Source: Smittium culicis (Eukaryota > Kickxellomycota > Harpellomycetes > Harpellales > Legeriomycetaceae). Taken from it: a stretch of DNA of 18,046 nt. The notes under the pieces are model-generated. The model was given only the letters and a program-made list of their open reading frames with translations. It ran no database searches and had not been told where the DNA came from. Both the position numbers and the translations under genes were made by a program. The first letter of the stretch is position 1. Each line of letters begins with the position of its first letter. Shown here piece after piece: positions 9,187 to 17,903 of the stretch. The stretch is from NCBI GenBank assembly GCA_001970855.1, contig LSSN01003536.1, positions 1 to 18,046 of the forward strand, in the 5' to 3' direction.

Positions 9187-10080
9187 TTACAATATTTTTA
9201 AACCTATCTGTATTAGCTTTGAATATATCTTTGATGTGATCTGATTGCAAGACTCCTTTGATTCCCCTGGAATTAACAGCTCGTGTAGATGTGCTGATTT
9301 ATGGACCACTTGTTCTCTTACCAGTGTCAATATCTGACGAATAATTTTGGAATAATTGTAAGGGCTCAATGAAACCCCGAATTGAAGAACTTGGTATTGA
9401 TAAGTTTGGCCATTCTAGCAGAAGCGGAGGTACTTCTTTCAGGATTATTTGATCAGGATATGCATCAATGTGTCTATCAAGTTCAATAATTTATTAAAGT
9501 TCTTTCTTTGAACTAGGTGGAAAACCGGGGCTAAGAGTTCTATTCTGAAATTCCTCTCTTGTATGTACAAGTTTAGCTGTCTCAGATCTAGGAATTTTTT
9601 GAGTCCCCCAGTCTTCTTTTATATATCAAAAAAGTTGATGTAATAGCCTGGATAGGGGGATTTGACTTTTTCCATCCCATTTTCGATAGTAGTGATGCAA
9701 AATTTTCTATTATGATGGTGTGGGCGGCTGATCCATCTTTCTCTTGTAGTGATGAGGATGAAGCTCCAGTTTTGGCGGCTCCGTTAGCATTAGTTTGCGG
9801 GGCAGGCTTTCTGTTGGAACTTTCCAGGTTTTTTTTTGTAAAGCAGGATCTGTTTGATGGCTTTCGGCTACCCAAGAGACACTGATAAACAAAAAGATTT
9901 AGCTGGTTCTCAATAAAAGTCTTCAAATTATGTTCCTTCTTCCGGAATTGAATCTGGAACCCTTTCTTGACTATGTTTCGGATCCTTTTGCTGACCGTCA
10001 GTTTGCTCCAATTGACATGTAAATTGCGAGGCAGCTTCCTACTGAATGTTTGATTGTGGGATCTATTGAGATCCCCTGCA
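9187..10080 (-). pseudogene. Reverse transcriptase relic (DIRS-type), N-terminal and palm
   Basis: The readable order is: NWSKLTVSKRI and KKGFQIQFRKKE (lead-in helix), APQTNANGAAK, SLLSKMG, then after a frameshift near 9680 EKVKSPYPGYYINFF and KKTGGLKKFLDLRQLN. These match the RT finger and first palm motifs. Next come LNLIDTLMHILI (palm motif, three stops between 9490 and 9410), NGQTYQYQVLQFGVSLSP (motif B-like) and a stop-free run 9369-9187 with SAHLHELLIPGESKE, where the catalytic Asp-Asp (normally Y/L-x-D-D) has become His-Glu at 9285-9280. Both the stops and the missing Asp pair show it is dead. The apparent open frame ending at 9588 leaves the true frame over its last 30 codons. Confidence 0.75.
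10058..10075. repeat. Perfect 7-bp hairpin at the gag/RT frame switch
   Basis: GGGATCT (10058-10064), loop ATTG, AGATCCC (10069-10075). It overlaps the place where the RGG frame stops and the reverse transcriptase frame takes over. Confidence 0.5.
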
Positions 10081-10157
10081 CCTGCCGCGTCCTCTTCCGC
10101 AAAAAATTTGACTGTGCGCGATAATTGTTTAATTATAGCTGATAGAACACCTTTTCA
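10058..10157 (-). pseudogene. Gag-like Arg/Gly tail at the head of the DIRS-like relic
   Basis: Minus strand from about 10100 encodes GRGRGRCRGSQ followed at once by TAG. This is an RGG-type nucleic-acid-binding tail like those ending DIRS gag-like proteins. The reverse transcriptase domain goes on in another frame (GDLNRSHNQTFSRK), so there is either a mutation here or a genuine gag/pol frame change. A perfect hairpin (10058-10075) sits exactly at the switch. Nothing of the rest of gag could be read upstream of 10157. Confidence 0.5.
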
Positions 10158-10580
10158 AAAGCAAATTCGATAAGGAAATCACAGATTCGTACTTTCAGTT
10201 CTATATTTAAATCTTCTTTGTAGATACTTATTTATACTCAATAGAATTTTGTTGTTTTTTGGAAGTTCGATGTTTTATCCATTAAATATGGTGCCAACTT
10301 AATACGATCACCTCTTTGAAATAAAATATTTATATTAGTTAGAACCAATTATCTGTCAAAGATTCGAATTTATTTGATATATTTTATATTTGAGCAAAGA
10401 ATGACGAGTAAGACCTGAGGATTGGGGGAAAATTAAACGGAAAAGATAATCTGTATATAAAAGAATCACTAGTGTACATGTTTTTAAAACTGTTTGTTAA
10501 TTTTGGTCGTTATATTTCTTTAAAAAATAAAGCGATTTCAGCAGCGAAAGAATTAAATTGTTATTATAAGCAAAAAATAG

Positions 10581-10603
10581 TTCAAATTCAAATTCAAATT
10601 CGA
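10581..10603. repeat. (AAATTC)n microsatellite
   Basis: Tandem 6-base units (TTCAAA, three copies and a degenerate fourth ending TTCGAA). Confidence 0.6.
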
Positions 10604-10747
10604 ACTAAATGAAATAAACAATAAAAACTTACAAAGCTTTTATAAAATTCAAATGAAAAAAGGTATTGGAATTTAAATTTAATTTAAAATTTTCAAATTC
10701 GAGTGTATATTTATAAAAACAGTCAATAATAAAATTCTTTATCCAAT

Positions 10748-10784
10748 AAAAATCTTGAATCCGAAAAAAAAAATCTTGAATCCG
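10748..10784. repeat. Short direct repeat, AAAAATCTTGAATCCG twice
   Basis: Two identical 16-base copies separated by a few A residues, the pattern left by replication slippage. Confidence 0.6.
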
Positions 10785-11399
10785 CTATTTTGACCATTTT
10801 TCTTAATTTTTATAAAAACGCGAAAGTGTAGAACCGCCCCAAAGAATTCTCTTTGTATTCTTATTCCATACTTCTGATTTTTCTTGTATTTTCTGAAAAC
10901 CATCACTTAAAATTTAACCTAATTGAATATAATTGAATTTAATAATGATTTCAATCTAAATATGACAGTTTTATGACCCAAGAATAACCGCACTAATTTA
11001 TTAAATTTATAATGACAATTATAACAAAATTCATGTCATAAAATTTGGCATGAAATCAGAAAGGTATAAAAACCGCCACAAAACGACCAAGAAACATCAT
11101 CGAAAAATATGAAAAGATAATAGGGAAAATGGAAGCAAGACTAAACTGAAGGTTTTAGTATTTAATTTAAAAATCTTTATTTTTTTTTTTTTGGTCAAGC
11201 TGTTATTAATAAAATCATCGCTTTTCATAATCAAATAAGCCGTTTATACAAAATTTTAAACTCTTTATTGATAAGTCGAACTCTAAATAAAAATAAAATC
11301 AATATCAACATGAGCCCTATGAACATACTCTCAAAATAACCGAAGGATTTTGCCTCAGTAGCTGAAACTTATACATAAATACGTTTCATTAATTATATT

Positions 11400-11808
11400 T
11401 TAAGCCTCTAATAGCTACAGATAATTTTTTGAACAATAAAATTTAGCCAACTATTTTCAATGAAATTAATTATATTCCAAGCTTCTTCAATCCATTGGCT
11501 TGCATCTAATAGTAGCAAATAATACACAAAATTATAATCAGTATTGCAAATCAATAAATCACTTTTTTAAAGAGTCGTTGATGGTAAAGGACTAATCGAA
11601 ATTTTGTTGATACAATAAAAAAATATATAAAATGCTATAAAATTAAACTAAAGAACAGAAAAGTTGGCACAAGGAATAAAAAAAGTATTTACCCATATCC
11701 AAATAGGCTCCATTATTGATGTACCAGCTGTGTGCATAAAGAGAAATAAGGTCAATCTATCAGCTGAAAGGTCTAAACATGCATTTCTTATAGTAAAAAA
11801 ATGAAATT
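11400..11808 (-). pseudogene. Relic of a pogo/Tc5-type (DDE_1) DNA transposase
   Basis: Three blocks on the minus strand follow the order of DDE_1 transposases. Block one, SADRLTLFLFMHTAGTSIME and PIWIWVN (about 11776-11690), matches the K/D-R-L-T-L-L-L-C-x-N-A-x-G-T...P-L-x-I strand pair before the second catalytic region. Block two, IVSTKFRLVLYHQRLFKKVI (about 11612-11550), matches the I-I-x-S-F-K-x2-Y-R-x-L-L helix. Block three, LDASQWIEEAWNIINF and ENSWLNF (about 11507-11440), matches the conserved D-A-I-x-W-I-x2-A-W...I-x-N-C-W end. About 60-80 residues between blocks one and two, including the DNA-PCH catalytic region, are missing. Frameshifts separate the blocks. Terminal inverted repeats were not found. 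Confidence 0.55.
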
Positions 11809-12046
11809 TTAAAAAAAAATCCTATACTCTCGGCAGTGAAACGGCTTTAACTGATTTCTAATAGTGACATTTTGTACAAGTATTAATTCTAATACAAAAA
11901 TCTTGAACTATACTTAATTACGTATTATTAAATATAAGGCACAAATTTATGAAGAATAAGCTTAACAAAAGTATGAAATAAAACGTATAATAAATAAAAG
12001 ATTAGTGACATATTCAACATTTATTATGGTGCAATTATTGATTATT

Positions 12047-12178
12047 ATGTCACAATGACATTCTTTTCCATTATTTGATTACTATTGGCCAAACGTTTTT
12101 CTACTATTTTATCATTTCCCATTCTCCCAAACATATATAAGAACAGCATTATCCTTTTCCATAAAAAAGTATGCATTT
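12047..12178 (+). promoter_or_regulatory. Promoter-like cluster without a downstream gene
   Basis: A dyad ATGTCA-CAA-TGACAT (12047-12061) is followed by a TTGGCCAAA sequence near 12087, pyrimidine-rich DNA, TATATAAG (12134-12141) and an ATG at 12171. The frame from that ATG has only nine codons. The arrangement looks like a fungal promoter but no product can be seen, so it may be fortuitous, the promoter of a lost gene, or of a non-coding RNA. Confidence 0.2.
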
Positions 12179-12513
12179 CAACAATATTTCATTCCCATAG
12201 TTACTAGCCCCCAATACACATATCTTTTATATATTAATAAATCTCCCTTGAAAATCCAGCCTTGACAATTAGGCTTGAATTTAAACTATGACCAAAGAAA
12301 CAATTTAAAGTTCAAATATCCAAAAATTCTCAGAGGTCATTGCTAATTAAATTGGATCATAAGTTTATAAAAAGAAATAGCCGTTCAAAACATTAAAAAG
12401 CCCTCTATATATTTATTCAAAATATTAAAAAAAAAATCAAGGCTATCATCAATAAAATTTTCATTTAATTTGAAAATAAGTTTTTATTTTAAAAAATATT
12501 TATTTTTTACTAT

Positions 12514-12555
12514 TTTTGCAAATATGCACTTGATTTTGGTTAGTTTTGCAAATAT
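12514..12555. repeat. Pair of TTTTGCAAATAT motifs, 30-base period
   Basis: Copies at 12514-12525 and 12544-12555, each followed by a related CTTGATT stretch, which suggests a local duplication of about 30 bases. The core ATTTGCAAAT is self-complementary. Confidence 0.4.
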
Positions 12556-13711
12556 CCATCAAGCTTGATTAGTTTAATCCTTTCCCTCGCAGTAGGCTGT
12601 TTTTGATCTACAAAATATGGCCTAAAGTATTCAATTAAAATAATTTAAATTCGAGGCTTAAAGTAATACGAGTTTACTTACCTAAGGATATAAGTAAGCA
12701 TAAGTCTAACAGATAATCTTTTTTTAGTTAGATAAGTTTTTTGAAAATAATAAAGTAAAGAGTTTAAATAACTCCAATTTTACGCAACTATTAAACTTGG
12801 ATGCGGCGGAAATTTAAAATAAAATACTTTAGTTAATAAAGTGACTGAAAATTTATTCAAAGCATTTTTAAATTTATTTTCCAAGTTTATTCGTTTATCT
12901 TGACTTTGTACTAATACAAGAATAAGTACGCTGAAATTTAAAGGTGCATAATGGATATTGTGAATATAAACTTGAAACTTATTTGAAATATCAAAGTTTA
13001 ATTTTTTTTATTGACACTGAATATTATAGATAAAATATCATGTTTACCTTCTGATAGCAGCAATATTAGCTCACATTGAACTCATTACTACATATATAAA
13101 TATTTGATATTAGCGCCTTATAAATTTAGATGTGGGCGCAAATAATAAAATTCTTTTAATAATAAACTATAAACTATTATTGGGGTTGATAAGGTTATCA
13201 CTTATATTTCTTATAAATTAAATTTACTTTTTTTAGTTATAGTAAACATTTTAAATTTGATCTGTATTTTGATAGATTGGTTGTCAGTAAAGAAAAAGAC
13301 TAAAAAAAAAACAAGAGATTTTGTGGCAAAGATAAATATGGGTATAATGGACGGCTAAAAGATGCGTGATGGATGTGACAAGACTTAAAAAAATTCATCA
13401 TGTAGATATTCGATGCACTTACTCAGTTCAAATACAGATCGGATTTTATTTTAACTTGGTTTGATTATCTGGAAGCCAAATCAAGCCTATAAATTATTTA
13501 ATTTATTATGAAAATAGGAGATTAAATTGGGGCAGTGAACCAGCCGAGATAAAATGAGGTATGTTGATCCAAGAAAGGCAAAACTTGAATTGAAATGTGG
13601 TCCGATTTTATTTTCTGTCGCAGAGATAGAGATTTTTAAGTGATAGCTAATTTGTTGCGCGGGGAGGAAAAAAACAGTTAAAAAAATGAAGTGGTAGAGT
13701 AACCAAACTAA

Positions 13712-14180
13712 AAGAGGAGTGGGGTATCACGCCACAAATAATTTCCACCAATACTCCAAAAGTTGAATATTTATTGGCTGGGAAACATTATTATTATGAT
13801 ACAGCGGCACCCAATAGTTATGCTCTCTGATGATAGAGTGTGTTTAAAAAAAAAAAAATCGCAGCTGAATCGATAATGTTATGGAGGAAAGGAATGCAGG
13901 CGACTAAATCGCTTGAAGTCAGATGAGGCATTTTTAGTGACTTCAAAAAGACGGCTCTTTACTTGCTACTAACAAGTTTATAGAAAAAATAATTCCCCAA
14001 GAATGGGGTAGGTTTTGTTCTCATAATGACTGGGACTAGGACAAAACAGATCCTGTGATGTAGTATCTCCAGACTAAACGCCGAGTGTTCATGACGGCGC
14101 TCAGATAGGAATCTAATAAAAAAGGGTGCTTTCAACCTGCTTCTTTTTATGCTGTAGAGGATATTTCACTGTTTCTAAAT
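13712..14180 (+). pseudogene. Probable relic of a Tc1/mariner transposase
   Basis: Plus-strand scraps follow the order and spacing of Tc1/mariner transposases. KRSGVSRHK and ILQKLNIYW (from 13712) sit where these proteins have the G-L-x-x-R-x-K linker. GKHYYYDTAAPN, then in another frame VMLSDDRVCL (13817-13846), correspond to the K-H-x-x-W...D-W-x-x-V-x-F-S-D-E segment. LWRKGMQ (about 13878) corresponds to Y-V-W-R-K. WGRFCSHNDWD (14004-14036) with DKTDPVM and YLQT corresponds to V-W-G-C-F-S...G-P-L-V-K-I-D-G-x-M. CFQPASFYAVEDISLF (about 14128) sits at the F-Q-Q-D-N-A-P-C-H position with its catalytic Asp lost. A run of 12 A at about 13847, many stops and frameshifts show old decay. Each block is weak alone; the colinearity carries the call. 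Inverted repeats were not identified. Confidence 0.4.
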
Positions 14181-14967
14181 CCCTTCGCCTAGAAGCCATG
14201 AAAGACAGGGCCTTGTCATTTTGGAAACATTTACTGGTAGTAAATACATATAGATGTTGGCAATAAGCACAGATATGTGCCAAAACCCATAAACACCACA
14301 TACGTTTTTTTCTCTAATACTTCTACTTTTCGTTGGTAGCTTCCAATATTTATGTTTTCGCTTTAGTGGTAAGAACCAAAAAACGGCATCTATATAATTC
14401 GCCCAGTAATATGCTATTACCCGAAAAAGGCTCTCTATTGGTTATTTATCAAATTTCCTATTGAACAATTAGGCCCAGATGTATTTTTATTCGTGTTTAT
14501 GGCCAATAAGCTTTGCCTTTTTTAGATAAAATGTACAGATAAAAAAAAATAGGCGTGTTTTTTCTGATTTTGCATTTTGCTATTTTGGTGAAAATGTTTA
14601 ATAGAATTACCATTTTTTATTTTTGCTTTCTAAAAAAGTGAGCTTAAATATAACTGCTTTGGATTCTCATATAAGATTTCTTTGATATTACACTTTAAAA
14701 TTATTATTATTATTATTATATTATCGCCTATAAAGTTTTATCCAGCCTCTGATTTATATTTTGTTTTGAGCCTAATTCAAATAATCATATATCAGGCTCT
14801 AATTATTATACTATACAAAAAAATTTTACTTCTCAATTTCCAGCCTAACTTTGCTTTTTACCTCTACTTGTATTTATTTGCTCATATTAACTATCAACTT
14901 TTATCTCGATCTCCTTCTCTACATCTCCATCAGTTCATTCCCCTACTTTTCTTAAATAGTAGTTAAA
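14181..14967. other. Non-coding, 5' region of the Asn/Ser-rich gene
   Basis: No supported gene. It includes a TTA/ATT microsatellite at 14701-14722 and, just before the ATG at 14968, about 100 bases of pyrimidine-rich sequence with CATCTCCATC and CCCCTAC stretches that could be the promoter and leader. No clear TATA box. Confidence 0.4.
14701..14722. repeat. (TTA)n microsatellite
   Basis: Six to seven tandem TTA units. They produce an isoleucine run in an otherwise meaningless frame. Confidence 0.7.
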
Positions 14968-16747
14968 ATGAATGCTTCTCGAAATAGCATCACTAGCGTA
15001 AGTCATAACCCAAACATCTTTGTACATTCAGGCGCTAGAGTCAAGACTCCTGCTAATCCCCCTCCTTCCCATTCGCTCCATGATCCAAACTTACAGAAAG
15101 CTTCAACTATAAGGCCAGCTAGCCGAATAGTCAACAGAGCAACAGACATGTCCGCCTTAGGCGTTAATACATCAAGAGTTCCTGGTCGCTCCGAATCTAG
15201 ACTTAATTCCACAAGAAATGTTGCCACCTCTATGGGCAACCGAATTTCCACCAATAGGCCGGGTACTTCCATGAATTCAAACTCAAACTTTAATTCAAAC
15301 CCCCATTTCATAAGCGCCAGATCTGGTACTGCTATGGCCAATAGGGCCAGCATCGGCCATGAAAGATCTTTACATTCAGGGCCAATTAACGTTTCCCAAA
15401 GAAACTCCTCTTTTAACGGAAGTTACAACAACAGCACTGCCCCCGGAGTACGGAATGTACCAACAAACATAAACTCATCTTCTAGCATGCGTGCAAATCC
15501 ATCTAATGTTCCTTTAAGATCTGCAACCTCTTTAAATAGAAATTTTCCCTCAGCTCCGAATAGAGCTCCTCCATCTATGCAAAGACCGATGACTTCCATG
15601 AAAAATGTTCAACATCCATCAAATGCTGCCCCTGCTCATGGTCAAAGACCGATGACTTCTATGAAAAATGTTCAACATCCATCAAATGCTGCCCCTACTC
15701 ATGGTCAAAGACCGTCAACTTCAATGAAAAATATCCCTACTGTTACCCCATCTCATAACAGGACTAGCAGAAACTTTTCTGTTGGAAACGCCATAAACTC
15801 TTCCTCCCCTTCTGCCAGAAAAGGGTCTATAAATATTGACACAAAATCAAGTCCTAACAACACTCAAAATCATTTACAAAATCGTAATAGTTATAACACC
15901 ATATCGCATTCAAGTTTAAGCAAAATTCTTCCAAACTCCCCCACCACTAGAGAAAATTCACACAATATTTATAATGGCGGATCGTCTTCTGCTGGTATAA
16001 ACTCTAACAGTATTACCGCGATTCAAAATCCACCAAAAGTCTCTAAAAACTTAAGCAAAGTTTCTTCAATCTCTAGTTTACTGAAAAAAGCTGCTAGTCC
16101 ACAGCCCAATAATCAAATGTCTCCAACAAATACCATTAGCCATCGCCAAGGTAAACTTGCTCTTAATAAAATGTTTAATTCCAATTTCGCAATGTTTATA
16201 ATTAACTTTATTTTCTATCCAAAAAATCACCATTAAAAATTTATAATCTATTCTTATTTTTTATTCAAATTGTTTTCTTTTCTCTTCCATTGTAGGGTTT
16301 AATAACTATGGTTTATCAGAATCGATCACTGGAGAAAGGCTCAACAAATCTCGAGATATCATTTCACAATTAGTATCCATAGTTTGCACCGATGCAAATT
16401 TGAATTTTCCAAATAGGTTTGCCCAAAGTGACTCAAAAAATAGCAGTCTTGATAATAGCATCGACGAATTAACAGATTGTCTTAAAAATACCTCTTTGTC
16501 GCCAAGAAACTCATTAAAACCACTAGTCGAAGGCTGTGATCAACTAAACTCAACTCACGATGAGTCTGAAAGTTTAAATGACACTTTAACTAATGCTGAT
16601 CACAATTCTAGCTCACCACTTATTAGTTCCAGCAATATTAACTCTTCCTCTTCATCCGTAATTAAAAACGATTTCAATTCTATTGATTCTGCTGACAAGA
16701 AAAAAATTGCCATTTTAGTTATGGAACTCAAACGCCTATTATCATAA
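14968..16747 (+). CDS. Asn/Ser-rich, largely disordered protein of unknown function, two exons
   Basis: Exons 14968-16150 and 16296-16747 join in phase 1 to 544 codons plus TAA. I do not recognise a family. The first 395 residues are low-complexity and basic, rich in Asn, Ser, Pro and Arg, with no signal peptide or membrane helix. They contain RP-x-TSM four times (near residue 97, then 206, 227 and 248); the last three belong to a tandem repeat of 21 residues (QRPMTSMKNVQHPSN and on). Residues 300-375 contain short helix-prone pieces (SLSKIL, NLSKVSSISSLLKKA). Exon 2 opens with the best candidate for a folded element, GLSESITGERLNKSRDII and SQLVSIVC, then returns to acidic Ser/Asn-rich sequence and ends in a probable helix, KKKIAILVMELKRLL. 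A basic N-terminal half and acidic C-terminal half with many S/T-P-like sites suggest a scaffold or regulatory protein, but that is only inference. Confidence 0.7.
15580..15732 (+). repeat. In-frame 63-bp tandem repeat, two full copies and a partial third
   Basis: Copies at 15580-15642 and 15643-15705 differ at only two bases seen (TCC/TCT and GCT/ACT). A partial third copy, 15706-15732, keeps QRP-x-TSMKN. The unit is 21 codons, so copy-number change would keep the frame. The near identity indicates a recent duplication. Confidence 0.9.
16151..16295 (+). other. Intron of the Asn/Ser-rich gene
   Basis: Donor GTAAAC at 16151 after CCAAG, and acceptor TTCCATTGTAG ending at 16295, 145 bases, phase 1 (G|GG). 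Reading through gives a hydrophobic tail with a stop at 16234-16236. Splicing instead joins SHRQ to GFNNYGLSES and a 150-codon open exon of matching Ser/Asn-rich composition. The donor is weaker than GTAAGT, so intron retention is possible and would give a 422-residue form. Confidence 0.65.
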
Positions 16748-17903
16748 TTTCTCATAAGCATCTCACCACCACTAAAGAATCATCTCAACCTAAACCTTGT
16801 CCGTCCTTTTTTTTCTTCCTCCTCTATGCCTCAAGACTTACAAAATCGGACCTCTTTTGTATTTTTATGCGTATTTCAGGATTGATTCTCCTTTTTTTTG
16901 TCAAAGGAAAAATAGAGATTTTGCTACCTTTTGCTTAATAAATCTTAATTATTGTTTTATCTATTTTTTAAAACTTTTTTATTGATAGTTATAGTTTTGT
17001 AAATTTTAAAAAATTATCACCTTTTTTTCGTTACCACTTTAATAAAACCTTGATGGCAACTTGATCCTATTTTTAAGCTTTAACGTTTGCTCTTATAATA
17101 TATTACTTTTTCTGCGTCACCCCCTCCCCCATTCTCCCTCTTTCAAGCAATTATAAATTATAAAATTCATAACTTGTTTTTAATAAACAATGGTGGTATA
17201 TTTGTGCACATTTAGAAAATCACCTGGAATTCCCAACTTATTTTAAGAATTTAAAATAAAAATAAACCTAAACAAAAAATTTTTCTTAAACTAAGTTCTA
17301 TTCATATTTTCAATATTTTCAACATTGGAAAGGTGTGAGTGAAAATATTAATGCTCTCCAAATAGATGATTGTATCGTTTTAAAGAATTTCTTGTATGAT
17401 TATAATCTTTTATTATTTTTTAAAAAAAAAAGACTATAGAGGTATGTAATATTTTTTATATATGATTGGCGTTGTTATAGATACTATGCAGAAACGAATA
17501 TATTTAAAATAGCAATGATTTTATATTTACTAGTATAGACAATAAATTTTCGAATTTTTTGCATAAAGCGCTGAAAAATAGACCATAACCTTTAATATTA
17601 TTATTTCAAATTTATTATTAAGATCCATTTTCCCCATTAGCTTTAAAGTAAAAAAGAGGTTTGAATAGAAGATTATGTCAGAATCCTTGTTTAGTTTTCA
17701 TTACAATACGTCTAACCATCATACAACAGCTGTTATACACTAATATCATAAACGGGATTTTATTGTTAAATAAAAGAATACTTATTTTGTTAGCACTCAT
17801 ACATAGTTAGATCATATACACTTCCCTCCCCACCTTCCACAAGTTTATATAAATTTAACATTTAATTCATAATATCCATTTATTTAAAAAAAAAATCACT
17901 AAA
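16748..17903. other. Intergenic, 3' region of the Asn/Ser-rich gene
   Basis: No gene seen. AATAAA at 16937-16942 is a candidate polyadenylation signal about 190 bases after the stop. A 10-base inverted pair, AATATTTTCA and TGAAAATATT, lies around 17310-17350. The last 80 bases, with a CTTCCCTCCCCACC tract, look like the promoter of a gene starting at 17904. Confidence 0.4.

Larger units (their letters stand above)
6759..10157 (-). mobile_element. Decayed DIRS-like tyrosine-recombinase retrotransposon
   Basis: On the minus strand, from 10157 down to the stop at 6761-6759, protein similarity can be followed in this order: Arg/Gly-rich gag tail, reverse transcriptase, RNase H, a connecting segment, and a tyrosine recombinase. 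That order, with a recombinase in place of a DDE integrase or aspartic protease, is diagnostic of the DIRS order of retrotransposons, which insert through recombination of circular DNA. Every domain is broken by stops and frameshifts and the reverse transcriptase is split by an insertion of about 340 bases, so the copy cannot move. The outer ends (inverted or split direct repeats) were not recognised, so the true borders are probably wider than given. Confidence 0.8.
10158..11390. other. Very AT-rich non-coding region with short repeats
   Basis: No frame or motif recognised on either strand. It contains an AAATTC-type microsatellite at about 10581-10603 and two copies of AAAAATCTTGAATCCG about 20 bases apart (listed separately). 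The left part may hold the unreadable gag and end of the DIRS-like element. Confidence 0.4.
11809..13711. other. Non-coding AT-rich region
   Basis: No gene seen. It contains a promoter-like cluster at 12047-12171 and a pair of TTTTGCAAATAT motifs 30 bases apart at 12514-12555, both listed separately. The part after about 13320 is less AT-rich and may be an unreadable N-terminal region of the mariner-like relic that follows. Confidence 0.4.

Noticed and set aside
9588..9926. Intact small protein of 112 codons on the minus strand
   Set aside because: Its first part is the RT lead-in of the DIRS-like relic, and its last 30 codons are out of frame with the RT that continues as KKTGGLKKFLDLRQLN in another phase.
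14113..14301. Minus-strand 62-codon frame rich in Cys and His
   Set aside because: No conserved motif spacing. The plus strand here better fits the tail of the mariner-like relic.
14682..14966. Plus-strand 94-codon frame with an isoleucine run, possibly a membrane protein
   Set aside because: The Ile run is a TTA/ATT microsatellite, and the frame lies in the leader of the downstream gene.
15003..15353. Minus-strand 116-codon frame opposite the Asn/Ser-rich gene
   Set aside because: A shadow of the repetitive plus-strand coding sequence.
16797..16985. Plus-strand 62-codon frame after the Asn/Ser-rich gene
   Set aside because: T-rich 3' UTR; the Phe/Leu/Tyr content is what poly-pyrimidine DNA encodes by chance.
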